From positions 37,571,501-37,635,500 of the forward strand of contig JAYKYS010000001.1 of NCBI GenBank assembly GCA_036924285.1: 64,000 bases of DNA. The letters are read 5' to 3'. The DNA is from Asterella californica (Eukaryota; Streptophyta; Marchantiopsida; Marchantiales; Aytoniaceae). Below the pieces are notes generated by a model. It was not told the origin of the DNA. It did not search any database and saw nothing but the letters and a program-made list of their open reading frames with translations. Within the stretch, counting starts at the first letter, position 1. Each line of letters begins with the position of its first letter. This document shows positions 10,850 through 23,139 of the stretch, in pieces. The position numbers and the translations under genes are program-made.

Positions 10850-11402
10850 GGGTAGTCTTTTGAGTCAGAGCTACTGTCACTGCCACCTTCTGAGATGTCT
10901 GGAGCGATCTCCTCCAATCTTCCTTCACCCTGAGAAGTCTCTTCCGCACTTGGGAAGACATCTTCCGAGTAACCAGTACCAAAATCTACTTTATAGACGT
11001 GGTCACCCGGTTGGCTTCTGTCTTCTCCAAAGATTATGCTCGAGATGGAAGGTTCTTCCAAATCTACTGATCGGATCTTCCTGAGCTCTTCTTCTTTTCG
11101 CTGCTCTCTAGAAGCGGTTTGTTGGGATGAATGTACCCACTCAGGGTCTTTACCCATGCGTCTTCTGCTTCTTCCTCTGGTCGGAGGCATCCACCAGAGT
11201 GCTGAGAAGAGATGTCCCTCTTCTTCTAATACTAGATCTGGCAGATTGGATGTCTGAACAACCGGTCACAGGTTCGGAATGTCTTCTTCTCTTGCTTCTT
11301 GTTGCACTCACTGCAGTCTTCCAAGATCGAGTCTTCCAAGAAGCTCTTGGAAGCGGGGAAGCGGCTTCTTCCAGTTCCCCCTGATGTATCTCATCAACTT
11401 CT
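10850..11402 (-). other. Inverted segment holding the gag N-terminus of element B
   Basis: This stretch runs parallel to plus positions of about 2,935-3,512 of element A, although all flanking parts of B run antiparallel to A. The minus-strand frame 10,843-11,190 therefore encodes the N-terminal 110 or so gag residues, starting 'MPPTRGRSRRRMGKDPEW', while the rest of gag reads on the plus strand from 11,403. The inversion separates the gag start codon from its body. Short inverted matches around TGAGTCA/TGACTCA lie at the two ends. Confidence 0.8.
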
Positions 11403-12790
11403 GACTCAGACAGACCTGGACCTTCGAGAAGATCATCTCCACCACCTGGGCTTGAGAGAGGAAGAAGTTGGCAGTCGCATCAGCCGGCAGTCGACATGGC
11501 TTCTCACACTCGACAGAAGTATCATCCGTACGACGATGAGGCTGACGCGGATGACTTCATCGCGATGTTCGAGATCATCTCTAGATCCAACAAGGAAGAC
11601 GCTGATGTCGACAGACTCCGTGTATTTCCCAGTTTGATCGTAGAGAAGGGAAGGAAGTGGATGAGTAAAGTGTTGGATGATGAGTTAGTAATGGTCGCTT
11701 GGGCTACTCTGAAGGCCGCTTTCCTCAAGAGGTTCAGAGGAGTGGGCTATGCCCGGATGACGCTCATAGAACTTCAGAGGCTCGAACAGAAGAAGAAAGA
11801 GACACTGCGGGATTACACCGAGAGGTTTGAAGACCTCCTAGATCACATCCTCCAGAACCAAGGAAGACCCGGTTATTGTGCCCAGCAAGCCGTGGACTGG
11901 TACTTGGGAGGATTGTCTCAAGATATGGAGTTTTACTGTAGAAGAGGAAGAGGTGATGATTTAGTGGAAGTACAGAAGCATGCCGAGCAGTATGAAACCT
12001 CGAACATCACTCAAAATATGATGAAAGACAGAGGGAAGACCTCGAAGAAGTCCAAGAAGTCGAAGAAGTCTTCTAGGAAGTCCAAAAGGAAGTCCAAGTC
12101 CACTGAAACTGATAACAATGATTCGGACGTATCCTCTACTTCTGAAGAGTCTACTGTCAAAAGTTCAGAATCTGAATCTGAACAAGAGAAGAAGACACGG
12201 AAGAAGAAAAAGCAGAAGACACGATCCAAGGAAGAAGTTGTGCAGAAGATTCCTCAGACTCAGATCATTCAGTCCGCACTTGATCCCCGGATCGATGAAG
12301 TTCTGAAACAGTTTGCCAACCTGAAGGTCCATCTTTTGAACCAGAAGGAAAAGCAGAAGCAACCAACGGCTTCCCGGCCAAACATTTGGTGCAATCTTTG
12401 CAACTCTTTCGGACACACCAGAGATCAGTGTACGCAGGACCAGGCTGTTAATTGGCACGTTGGGAAGAAGACGAGAAGGGATATTTACACGATCTCAATG
12501 GGGAATCTTACTATAGGATCGAGACGATACATCCATTCATCCCTACACCTCCTGCTCAATATAATCGTTATACACCTAGAGACAGGGCTAGTAATGTACA
12601 GACCAGGACGTCCTGGCAACCTTCTTCATCACAACGACCTCTAAATCCTCTTCCTGGAGCTTGCAACAATTGTGGAGAGATCAGACACTGGTGGTCACCT
12701 GTCTTCATCTGAGGAGACAGATTGGGCAAGCGCCCTTGTGTGGAAACTGTAAGGAAGCAGGACATTTCACGGGAAATTGTCCTTAGACCT
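11403..12790 (+). pseudogene. gag body of element B
   Basis: This matches element A gag from the Pro-rich linker onward. The capsid region and first zinc knuckle ('CNLCNSFGHTRDQC') are open from 11,496 to about 12,450. A frameshift near 12,455 moves the continuation into the frame that gives 'EEDEKGYLHDLNGESYY'. The second knuckle ('CNNCGEIRHWW') has lost its conserved Gly-His spacing and is followed by a single-base deletion and a TGA near 12,710. The third knuckle ('CGNCKEAGHFTGNC') survives at about 12,740-12,785. The protein would package element RNA; here the reading frame is broken. Confidence 0.8.
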
Positions 12791-14421
12791 TACGCCCGCG
12801 ACAAATGGTTAGATTTGTAGAGACTACGCCTCATGCAGAAGCCGCATCAGCTTCTAAACTCGAGCCAGCAGTGGTACAACACCATCACGGTAGAAGAAGA
12901 AGATCTTGGGGATTGTACGAATTGTCTCCATATAGAGGAAGATGAACCAGACCCCGGGAAGCGTGAAGAAAAGGGACCTCAGCTGCAGAAGACGACTGCA
13001 GCTCAGAAGATGAAATCACTTGAGGAAGTTTTATCTTTCACTATGACGGATAGCACTGTTTGGAGTCCTTGTCCGAATTCAGACAGTTGGCTTCCAGAAG
13101 AAGTCATGGATGAAGCGGTCTTCAAGATAAGTACCAGAAGTAAAGAGAAGTCAGAATCTCGTCAGAAGGAGATCAAGAAGAAAAAGCAGCGTAAGGAGAT
13201 GTCATCTTCTCCTGAGCGGCCTTCTTCTCATGCTTACGACCGAGTAGATCCGAAGTACTTTGCTCCTGACATTAGGCAAGCAGTTGAAGCGATCATGCAA
13301 GAAGAGCTGGAGAAGCGACGGAAGATAGTACAGCAGCTTCCTCCATCGACTACGGCAACCCTTGTCTCACGGGAACAGCTTCCAGTTGAGAGAAGACACC
13401 ATTCTGATCTTCCATCCAGGGAAGTAGCTACTACATCTTCTCTGTTGGAAACACCAGTCACTCTTCTGAAGCGATCCCCTTATGACTTCTTGCGAGATTT
13501 GTGAAATAAGAGGACGGATGTAACCTTCCAACAGCTTTTGGATGACAACGTTGGTTACAGAAAGCTGTTACAATTTGTTCTTCCAACAGCTAAACTTTCC
13601 CAGAGCACCCCGATCCTAAGGATAGAGCATGAGGACTTGGGAGCCCCAGAACTTGATATGGAGATCCATGGCTGTCTTCTGAAGAAGGTACCCATTGATT
13701 CTGAAGAAACTGCGCATGCCCTAGGTTTCATTGAGTTCCAGAATCCTCAGAATGACGGACCAGACCAGAAGACCACCTTTGGGGCAACTGAAAGATGTCT
13801 TGACGGTAATTGGGGGAGTATATTTTTACCTCACTTACATCATTTTACGACCTATAGCTAAGGTTGGATATCAAGTGTTGATAGGAAGACCATGGCTGTA
13901 TGCTGCAAATGTAAATACCGATTGGAGAAGACATCGTTTGAAGTTTCCCAATCCTACACCCAAGCCAAGTGAGAAGACCAAAGTCTCACTCCCTTGGATG
14001 AAGATTGGGTGAAACTCCCTCTACGACTGAGGGGTACACGTCAGAAGACTCAGTTGCGTCTTCTGACATTGATGAACGATATGATGAGTTTGCGATGAAT
14101 AACTTGTGTACTACAGAAGTAGCAGAGATAGCTGAAGAAGTGATCTGTGGATACATTGAGTGCTATGAAATTGCGGAAGAAGAGCTTCCAGAAGATGAAA
14201 GTACCGTCTTCCCTTCGGAAGATCCGACAGTTGGTCTTCCAGAAGATGAAAGTACCGTCTTCCCTTCCGAAGATCCGACAGTTGATCTTCCAGAAGACGA
14301 ATCTGAACCGGAAGAAGCTCCCAAACCGGAATACTTTGGTGTTAGTGAGTACAGTCACACTGAAGGAATGGTAAACCCTGATGATCTCAAGAAATGGAGG
14401 TTGCTCATGGAAAGATGCTGA
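12791..14421 (+). pseudogene. Protease and acidic spacer of element B, active site deleted
   Basis: The frame 12,833-13,504 continues the gag-protease linker. The protease region follows at 13,538-14,010, but where element A has the D-S-G-S active site and the next residues, B reads 'VPIDSEETAHAL'. Twenty-four bases are missing in frame at about 13,701, which removes the catalytic loop. Typical protease flap-to-end residues remain downstream ('VLIGRPWLYAANV'). An acidic region with 17-residue repeats leads into reverse transcriptase. The product could not be proteolytically active. Confidence 0.75.
14187..14309 (+). repeat. 51-bp (17-residue) acidic tandem repeats
   Basis: Two full units and part of a third encode 'LPEDESTVFPSEDPTVG'-like peptides between protease and reverse transcriptase. 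The same repeat occurs on the minus strand at 1-110 in element A, so it is an old feature of the family. The period is a multiple of three and keeps the frame. Confidence 0.8.
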
Positions 14422-15180
14422 AGCTTTCCAAGGTGATCGAGGGCCAGCAGTTGGAAGACTTTAGAGAACTTTTGACAGAGTTCCAGGACGTCTTCGCTTG
14501 GACCATAGAAGACATGAAGGGCATACCTCGAGAACTGAGAGAGCATTGTATTGACTTGCTGGAAGGCATTGTTCCTGCATGACAGAGACAGTATCGACTC
14601 AATCCCAAGTACTGGCTTCTGGTGAAAGATCAGATCGATCAATACCTGAAAGCAGGAGTCATCTTCCCAGTATCTAGTAGTGAGTGGGTAGCTCTTATTG
14701 TCATCGTGCCGAAGAAGCAGACAAGTAAGATCCGAGTGTGTCAGGACTTCCGGAAGATGAACTTGGCCACGAAAAAGGATCACCATCTTTTACCCTTCAC
14801 CGATTTTGTGTTAGACCAGGTCATAGGACATGAGTTCTACAGCTTCATGGATGAGTATTCTGGTTACAACCAAGTTTCAATCAGAGAAGAAGACAAGTCG
14901 AAAATCACTTTTACCACTGATTGGGACACGTACGCATACAATCAAATGCCGTTTGGTTTATGCAACGCACACGTCACATTCCAGAGACTGATGATCACGA
15001 TCTTCAAGGAGTATCTTCTCACTTTCATGGAGATCTTCTTGGATGATTTTTGTGTGTTTGGATGGAAAGAAGATCACTTGATATTTTTGAGGACGTGTTT
15101 TTTGAAGTGTAGAGAGCATCGTTTGGCTCTTCACCCTGAGAAGTGCTTCTTTGGTAGGTTAGAAGGAATTTTGCTATGAC
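14422..15180 (+). pseudogene. Reverse transcriptase of element B
   Basis: The domain shows 'SEWVALIVIVPKK', 'RVCQDFRKMN', 'FMDEYSGYNQV', 'MPFGLCNAHVTFQ' and the catalytic 'FLDDFCVFG' at about 15,030-15,062. The 'YSGYNQ' form is typical of OTA gypsy elements, while chromoviruses usually have 'SGYHQ'. TGA codons at 14,581 and 15,177 interrupt the frame; the first is explained by one C-to-T change of an Arg codon. The enzyme would copy element RNA into DNA in the particle. Confidence 0.8.
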
Positions 15181-15204
15181 ATAGGATTTCTGGAAGAGGT
15201 ATAG

Positions 15205-15288
15205 AAGGTCGACTGTGCTAAGGTGGAAGTGCTAAGGTGGAAGTCATCATGAAAGGTCGACTGTGCTAAGGTGGAAGTCATCATGAAA
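15205..15288. repeat. Short tandem duplication inside the pol region of element B
   Basis: The block AAGGTCGACTGTGCTAAGG and its continuation to TCATCATGAA occurs twice, and the first copy has an extra internal 14-base repeat (TGCTAAGGTGGAAG). It disrupts the reverse transcriptase-RNase H link. Confidence 0.75.
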
Positions 15289-15393
15289 CTTCACCCCCTG
15301 CTAACCTGACTCAGTTGAGAAGCTTCTTAGGCAATGTAGGATACTACAACGTTTATTGACAAGTATGCAGAAGTAGTAGGAAGACTCACCAAG

Positions 15394-16053
15394 TTGCTGA
15401 AGAAGGATGAACCTTACATTTGGTCTTCTGAGCAGCAGGAAGCGTTCGAAGAAATGAAAAGATTTCTCTTAGAATCTCCTATCCTAAGGCCACATGATTG
15501 GGAGAGAGTCTTCCACATTTATGTGGATGTTTTTGCTTTCGCCATAGGGGTGGTACTGAGTCAGAAAGATGAGAAGGAGAAGGATTATCTCATCTACTAT
15601 GCAGGAAGACAACTCAGTGATGTAGAGAAGAAGTACTCTACAACTGAAAGGGAGTGTCTTGGCATGATTTACTCCTGTAGGAAGTTTAGGCACTATCTTC
15701 TAACCAACTTGTTTGTCTTCAATGTGGATCATTTTTCTTTGAGACATCTAGTGAAGAAAGCAGATTTGTCTGGTAGGATAGCTAGGTGGATTCTTCTACT
15801 CCAGGAATTTACTTACACGGTTGAGTACAGACTTGGAAGACATCATGTTAATGCTGACTACCTATCCAGATTAGAGACGGAGCGACGAGAAGATGAAGTG
15901 GAAGACGAGTTCTCTAACGAGAAGCTGTTTTCAGTTTTTGCAGAGACACTCTCATCTGAGGGGGGCGTACCGCCTGCTTCCCAGAAGACGAGACCAGGTC
16001 TTTTGATCCAGTCTTTGTGGCTTCCAAAGAGGAATCGATCTTCTAGGACTTAA
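15394..16053 (+). pseudogene. RNase H region of element B
   Basis: A 219-codon open part covers the end of the connection domain and RNase H: 'HIYVDVFAFAIGVVLSQ' (first catalytic Asp), 'YSTTERECLGMIYSCRKFRHYL' (Glu) and 'FNVDHFSLRHLV' (Asp), then 'RIARWILLLQEFTYTVEYRLG'. It would remove the RNA strand during reverse transcription. It is separated from reverse transcriptase and integrase by stops and frameshifts. Confidence 0.8.
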
Positions 16054-16059
16054 GGAAGT

Positions 16060-17270
16060 TCTTGGAAGACCAACAGTATCCCGAGGGATTGGATGCCGAG
16101 CAGAGGGCTATCTTCTTACACAAGGCAGGTCCCTATGCCATCTTCCAGGGTATCATGTTTAAGAAGAGACATGATGAGAAGCTAAGGAGATGCCTTGAGC
16201 CTTCAGAGATTAGCCAATGATCACGGGTCTTCACTACGAAGATGCTAGGGGTCACTATGGGCTGAAGATCACGGTGAAGAAGATGTTGGACGCCGGTTAC
16301 TGGTGATCGACCATGTACAGAGACACTTTTCAGAAAATCAAGAAATGAGAAGACCACAACTACTACTAGATGGCCTCTTACTCCCATTCTCCCGCTTGCT
16401 CCTTTTGAAAAGTGACGAATCGACTTTATTGGACCTATCGCCCCGGTGGCTAGAAGAACGCGAGCACGGTACATCTTGATAGCTATCGACTATGCTACCA
16501 AGATGGTAGAGGGCGAAGCCACAAGGAAGAACGAGGCCGTAGTGATAGCCAGGTTCCTCTGACACAACATTATCATTCGATACGGATGCCCGCTGGAACT
16601 AGTATCAGATAGGAGTACTCATTTTTTAAATGAGACTATTTCTCTCCTGACCTAGTATTTCAGGATAAAGCATCAAAAGACGACACCGTACAACCCGAAA
16701 GCTAACGGACTGACAGAGAAGTCGAATGATCTTCTTTGTAATATTCTGAATAAGATAACAGTTAACCATGCATATGATTGGGATACGAAATTGCCATCTT
16801 TGTTATGGACTTTCAAGATTTCACCCAAGGTCACGACTCATAAGACACCCTTCTACCTAACTTATGGAATGACATCTGTTGTTCCCATCGAGTTAGAGGT
16901 CCCTACTTACAGGTTAGCCGTAACCGAACGCATGGAAGAGAGGAAAGCCAGGAGCAGCGTCTTCTGAACTTTGTGGAGTTCGAAGAAGACAAGAATGCAG
17001 CTTAGAGAAGACGTACGAAGTACAAGCACAACGTAAGGTGAACTATGATGGCAACCTGGAGAAGGTAACCGTCGCAGATGGAGACTTGGTTCTTCTGTAT
17101 GACTACAGTCATCTCAAGTTCCTTGGGAAGCTTCATCTTCGCTCGATGGGTCCTTACCGAGTCTTGGAAGTCTTCACCAATGGCTTTTGCAGTTGGAAGA
17201 GTTAGATGGTACGTTGATGACCACCCGTATTAATGGGTGGCGTGTCAAGAAATATTGAGCGTGAACCAGC
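16060..17270 (+). pseudogene. Integrase of element B
   Basis: Piecewise translation gives 'IDFIGPIAPVARRTRARY' with the first catalytic Asp near 16,425, then 'PLELVSDRSTHF' with the second Asp near 16,605, and 'NPKANGLTEKSN' with the catalytic Glu near 16,720. In-frame stops occur at 'RFL*HNIIIRYGC' (TGA, from Trp) and 'LT*YFRIKH' (TAG, from Gln). The C-terminal part has further stops and frameshifts. No chromodomain is visible, in line with a non-chromoviral element. Confidence 0.75.
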
Positions 17271-17296
17271 TCTGATGTTTGCGGGGACGCAAACAT

Positions 17297-17311
17297 GTGA
17301 GGGTGGACGTA
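17297..17311 (+). other. Putative polypurine tract of element B
   Basis: GTGAGGGTGGACGTA immediately precedes the LTR start TGTGGTGCCC. It is a weak tract, but its position between the end of integrase and the LTR fits the start site of plus-strand DNA synthesis. Confidence 0.5.
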
Positions 17312-20300
17312 TGTGGTGCCCACAATTTACAAGATGTATGAATTTTTGAAATTTTTGAAGTTAATCACATGTCCGAGTAATTGAAATAACCTTGTTGCTT
17401 AAGAATACATCTTGCTTAGAAGAAAGATGGTCTTAAGAACTTTTTGTAAGAGAAGTCGGCTTCTTCCGAAGACGGAAGAAGGACATCTTCCGAGAAGACG
17501 TCTTCTCGACCAGGTCTTCGGAAGACGGAAGACGCGTGTCTTCCAGAAGACAGCGACAGCGACAACGACTACATAGGTCTAACCGTGCACCACTCAGTAA
17601 AGGAGTAAGTGTACCTACCAGGTAGCACCAAGGTAGTAGGTAGTAGGTAAGTCAGGTAGGTCGACGGACCCTTAACTACGCAAGAAGATACGAGAGAAGC
17701 GCATTAGCGTAGAATCGTCACCTGCTTCCCGCATCGAAAGCATTGGTGCAGAAGATCGAATTAGGAGGAACCAAATTGAGTGAGGAGGACCAGCAGAGTG
17801 AAATCATGGACAGCAAGAATCTAATTGCAGCTAGAGAGAAGACGAGGACGAATTTCTGAGAGTAGGAAGCACTATCGAGCTGAAGGAGTCTCTTGTAGAT
17901 TCTCGGAAACAGACATTGAAGGGTGATTGAAGAAGAATCGAAGGAGGAGCCCTGATCGATCAAGAAGCAGTAGGGCATAGCACAAGATTGACGGTAGAAG
18001 CAGCTCTATGGGGTCGCTTTGGAGCTGAGGTGGAGTCGGAAGCATACAAAAGACTAAAAGCACTATGGGAAGCAGCCAGAAGACTATTTGAGGTTCTTCT
18101 CATGTTCTCTTCCCTTCCCACCCCTTCTCGTCTCTTGTTTAGTATCCCTCGCGCTTCCCCGATTGTTTGCAGGAAACCCATCGATCGTTTTCCCCATCCT
18201 GAATTTTTCTACTATAAAATTGGGCGCGGAAGCGCTGCCCAATTTTCGACAGCCATCTTCTCATTTCTTCCCGAGCTGTAGACGAGCTTCCCTGTCCGTC
18301 GTTCTCAAATTCGGTCTCTCAGCTATCAATTTCCCTACCCTACCGCACCTCTACTCTCGAATCCTTAGACAGAAGACGCTTCAGAAGATCTGAACATCTT
18401 CGGAAGACGCTTCTGGATGTCTGAAGTCTTTGGAAGACGACTATGTGTAATTCGTATCAAGAGTGGATTGGATTTGCTTTTGTGTTAAGAGAGACTTGGT
18501 ACAAATCCTGAGTGACTTGGTGAGTTGTTTGTTGTTTCGAGGAGTTGGAAGTTGGGAACCAGGCCTGTGTCTCCCGATCTTCCGAGCTTCTCAAATCCAC
18601 ATCTTCCTAGAGAGACTAGAAGACTAGAAAGGCTGGCAGAATGCGCGAGAAGACGTGAGGCTCCTTTTTGGATCTCTTTTGTCAGACCCATAGCAGCTTG
18701 TTCCTTCTTCTTTCCAGACTTAAAAGAGAGATGTGAGAAGTCTTACTGGTAGAATCTGGAGAGAATGGTCGAGGGTCATGTCTTCCCATCATACAACAAG
18801 TTTCTTCTGAGTGTGTATGAAGTGTGAGAAGTCAGAAGAATAGAATGCGAATGTCTTGTGAGGTTAGATTGCGTGTCGGAAGCAGAAGACAAGTGAGATC
18901 AGTGAAGAGAAGCCTGGCTTCGGGAAGTCTTCCGAGAACGTCATTGAATCGGAAGTTATCTCGGGAGTCTTCTTGGAGTCCACTGTCACAGCAGGAGCCC
19001 ACGACCATCTTCTGAACTTTTCATACACTCTACTTCTCGCATATCTTGTACCTTCTGTTAGGAAGTAGGATGAAATGCAAGGTGGGTTGTCTTCTTAAGA
19101 ATCCATGCGATGTCTTGCTTAGTTAGGATTGGTTAGATATAGCTCGGAAGACGAGAGGAACTTAGGAAGCACTGTTAGAATCCTGGAAGACAGAATAGCT
19201 GTCTTCTAGAAGACTAGATTCGTCTTCTGAGAGTGGAAGCTAGACTGTGAGGACTTGGGAAGGACTGAGCCTTCGACTCACAGTAAGTACGTGTGACTTA
19301 GTGTAATAGAGCTTGAAGTATGTCGATGCATCCTCGAGGGTTGGTGTTGCCGGCAGCAGAGTTGGTCGAGGCCAAACCCTTCATCAAGGAGTTGGGTCTC
19401 GACTTCTTCCTGTGGGATTGGAACCTCGCAGACCAAGGTCTTCTGGAGGAGGTTTGGACAGCATTATCTCCCCGCAATCGTGTACCTACGAAGGCAGGAG
19501 TTGTCCAGGGAAGACCATCTTCCTGGATAGCAGAATGGTGACGTAGGGCTTTCCACATGTCAGAAGCAGAGAACAAGAATACGAGTTAGAGAAGAAGATC
19601 CTACCCATGATCTCGGGGAAGTGACATGTGTCTAAGAGCACATCTTGCCTCTTCTTGGAGGATAGGCAGGGAAGAAACTGATGGAAGGTCGAAGCTTACC
19701 GGGAGCCGCAGAAGCGTCTTCTGGCGAAGCTGTTCCTTCACCTCTTTCCCAAGAGGAAGGCGCAGAAGACGAGGTACCTTGGAGACTAGGACGTGAAATT
19801 CCTAGAAGTCATTTGAGAAGGGCTGCTCATCAACTGGGGTGCGTTCTTCCATGCATATGTGCAAGCAGAGCTGGTGTACTTAGGCACCCCAGCAGGAGGA
19901 CATCTTACTCCGTTCTTCTGTTATCTGTACGTGGTCAAAGGGGGCCTGATAGAAGATCAGTTGGCGAGGTATGAGCCAACAAGCCAGCACGAGGTAAAGG
20001 AGGAGACCTCGGGAGAAGACGACCGAGCAGCGACCATGACTCCCCCTTCCACTCTAGTGTCGTAGATGAGGCCAGGCACTCATCAGAAGACGCTTCTGGT
20101 GAGAGAAGACGACTCCAGTGATTCGGAAGACGCGACACCATCGAGGAAGATGTGACCTAGGAGCGTGCCTAAGAAGACCACCTCCTTCTCGATCATTCAC
20201 TCAGGATCGGAGTCCTACTCACAAGAGGAGCCACTGAGTACCCGAGCTACGCAGAAGACCGCTTCTGCAACTACATGGAGTCTTCTGAAGAGTCTAGAAG

Positions 20301-20367
20301 ATGAAGGTTGGATGGACATTCCTACTGCGACGCGAGGAAGCGCAGTGAAGAGAACCGCTTCTGTCAT
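17312..20367 (+). repeat. 3' LTR of element B, left part
   Basis: This starts TGTGGTGCCCACAATTTAC and aligns with the reverse complement of 40,306 leftward, including 'GAATTTTTGAAATTTTTGA', a stretch dense in GAAGAC/GTCTTC, and the region around the LTR-internal frame. A TATA-like ACTATAAAAT lies at 18,211-18,220, upstream of the frame; the two other copies do not keep it. The LTR breaks off at 20,367 and resumes at about 31,541. Confidence 0.8.
19320..20367 (+). pseudogene. LTR-internal frame, copy 3, 5' part
   Basis: The ATG at 19,320 matches the upstream ATG of the other copies (8,985 and 37,845) and opens 'MSMHPRGLVLPAAELVEA'. The frame stops at 19,541 and continues in other phases: 'YLGTPAGGHLTPFFCYLYV' is at 19,876-19,932 and 'SIIHSGSESYSQEE' at about 20,190-20,230. 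It is cut at 20,367 by insertion F; the remainder is at 31,541-32,540. Being on the plus strand after pol, it shows that the frame lies in the 3' LTR as well as in A's 5' LTR. Confidence 0.8.
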
Positions 20368-22208
20368 TGTCGTGTTGTGGTTCGGCTCCTGTGTGAAATT
20401 CTCGTGGAACGTAGGTTGTGTTTCTTTCTGTGTTTCATGAACCGTATCGCGTAACTCGCCGAACGGTGTGATGAGTGTCATGTTTGTGATTATCTGTTTA
20501 AGTGATCGCACGGTAGAGGAACGTGCCAAGTCATCGATCTGTGCGCGTTCACTTCAGTGGTCCTTGTCGTCGCATTTGTGTATAAAATGGTGGGTCGAGG
20601 ATTCATACGGCATTCTCTGTCAGTGGGTGATTCGTGAGGGTTCTCGGTGGTCTGCATGGAGGAGTGAAGAACTGCAAGAGTGGTGGTTATGGACGGAGGT
20701 TTGTTACCGGCTCCGGATCTTCTTTTCCCGAATCCGTTTCACATCAAGCTTCATTGCATCCACCGTGATAACTTTCGACAGTGGTTAGTTGCGTACTTTG
20801 GTAATGAATTCATGGGGAGAGTGATGGAGTTACAGCTTCCGGTGATCCTTCCGATCGTAACATACGGAGAGACTTGAGATATGACGGTGTACATTTTGTT
20901 GTGAGGAACAATGGATCTCAACTATCCATCGAACGTTCCTTTCAACCTTTGGGTCGATGTCCGATGTCATTGCAGACCGAAGATCAATCATGGGGCTTGG
21001 ATCGTGAGAAACTTTGGGCAAGAATATTACAATTGAGTGATAGCTTCACCGTTTCCTTTTGTCGTATCTTTTATTGTAGAACGTTTTCAGGTTGTAATAT
21101 TGACGTTGTATTAGTCTGCGACTCAATCGTTTCCATTCTGGTTGAGCGCTTCTATGTAGTTACGGACCGCGATGAATCCATCGACACATCTGAAGGATTT
21201 TCTGAGGTCTTAGAGTCTTGTTGATGTCTTGTGTCTCCTTGGAGGAGTAAAAATTCGTTCTAAGGGAAAAGTTGAGTGGAGAAAAGACAAAAGTAAAGAT
21301 TTTTTTGCTCTTATTGGTTCACTTTTGGACCAATAGTGTTTTAGCTGATCCTCGCGACGTTTCTGTGATTTCTGGAGGCTTCGGAGGTCCATTCGCAAAA
21401 CGAAGGGTATGGTTGGAGAGCTCTCGACTGGGGCTACAATTTGGGATGAAGAATCGGTCGATTTGATGGAAAGATGAACGCGTTATGATCGATTGAGTGG
21501 AGGGGGGTGCAATTCGTATCTACCGCTACGTTTCTGGTTGTCCCGAGAGACTCGCGAAGAGTTTTAAGGAGCTGTCTGTTGGGTTGGAGAGCTGACAATG
21601 TGCTGGTCGTTTTGATATCAATTTCATCAGATTCTTGATCGATTTGGATTCTGAACCGACCGATTGAAGTTGAGAAGTGCAGACGTGATAAGACGGGAAC
21701 AGCGAACTGTGATAGTCATGGATAGTTTGCTATTGCTTAAGTTCTGAGTCGAATTTCTGAGTGAAACTTTCCATGATTGAAGCATGTCTTATCAGTAAGA
21801 TACTTGGAAAGTTTCACCTCAAATGGTCGAGTAGTTTGTTCAGAATCTTGGATCAAATGTACATGGGTCTGTAAAGCTCTGAAGTTAGCACATATTACGG
21901 TTTGATCCATATCTGAGAATTGGTTTAAGATTTCGACCTGAAAATTGTTCAGGGTAGAAGTGAAAGGTCCAATCAAGCTTCTTGTGAAGTTTGATCATCA
22001 TTGGTCGACTGGTTTGGGAGGACTGAGGTCTCAAAGTTCGAAGATACTTCTGTTATTAGCAGTTTCGGATTTTTCGATATCATCTATTGTCATTTTGATC
22101 ATTTTCGAGCAATTTGGAGAGGAGTTGTTGCTGAAACTGCCATGCTTGCATACAACTCGACATTGGAGGATGTGGGGCTGATTTCAGCTCTTGGTGATGA
22201 AGGAGAAC

Positions 22209-23126
22209 TGTAAACCCTCCGCGGTCCTAACGATCAACTACCCCCCGATCTCTCAACCTCCACGATCGTCGTCATCCACGAATCTGCAACTGTCGGGCCT
22301 GTCTCTCACTCAGGGGTCACCTCTGATGGCTTTGATGGAAGCACACCATGAATCTTGAAGGGAAAAATGCTAAGTTCACTCTCATTCATACACCCACAAA
22401 CTTATCAACTAAAATCTCCATAATCTCATCCACTAAAATCCTCCATTCTAACGACGTCTCTCAAGTTCTCACATGCTAAAAATATCCCACACTCTCTATA
22501 TTACTCAAGTTGTCATTACGACGATGTGAAAACAAGGATGAGGAGCTCTTCTCTACTCCTCTATTTATACATTCTAGGTTTTTACTTTAGTACCCTCGGT
22601 AACTCAGCCGTAACTACTTTTACCGGGTTTTACTAAGATATTACTTAAGGTAAAAGCATTGATCACATGGGCTTTTTACCTTTTCACATGGGCTTATTCC
22701 TTCAAAGTCAACAACTTCTAGAAGGATTCTGGAATATTCTCAAGGAATCTCGAATTTCCACCCCCCCTCTACACTAGGACCCACTAAAAAGGAAACATGT
22801 GGAATCTCTTCTTGTTTTTAATGCCCACAAAGTCCACAACTTTAATCCAACCACTAATATCAAGTCAAAAAGGAGATAAGAGATACTTTCCACCTCCTTT
22901 CTACCTTTTAGACAAGATGACAAGATAGTAGTGCTCACTCTTTAGCAAATATCTGAATTCTGCCAAAAGTACAGCTAAGTTTAACCATAACTAACTTTTA
23001 GCTAGTCATGACTAACTTGATACCTCCTAAAAGTACTTTGGCAGCAAATAAACATTCTCAACCCTTAGTTATAACTAAACACCTTACTAATTGACAAACT
23101 TCCTATGTGTAACATAGGTCGTTACA
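22209..23126 (-). repeat. 3' LTR of element E
   Basis: 918 bases, TG..CA ends. It is the downstream LTR because integrase ends just inside it, with a polypurine tract at its inner edge. On the minus strand it carries TATAAATAG at 22,569-22,561. Confidence 0.95.
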
Positions 23127-23138
23127 TTTTACCCCCGG
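23127..23138 (-). other. Polypurine tract of element E
   Basis: On the minus strand CCGGGGGTAAAA directly precedes the 3' LTR. This is the expected position for the primer of plus-strand DNA synthesis and confirms the element's direction. Confidence 0.8.
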
Positions 23139-23139
23139 A

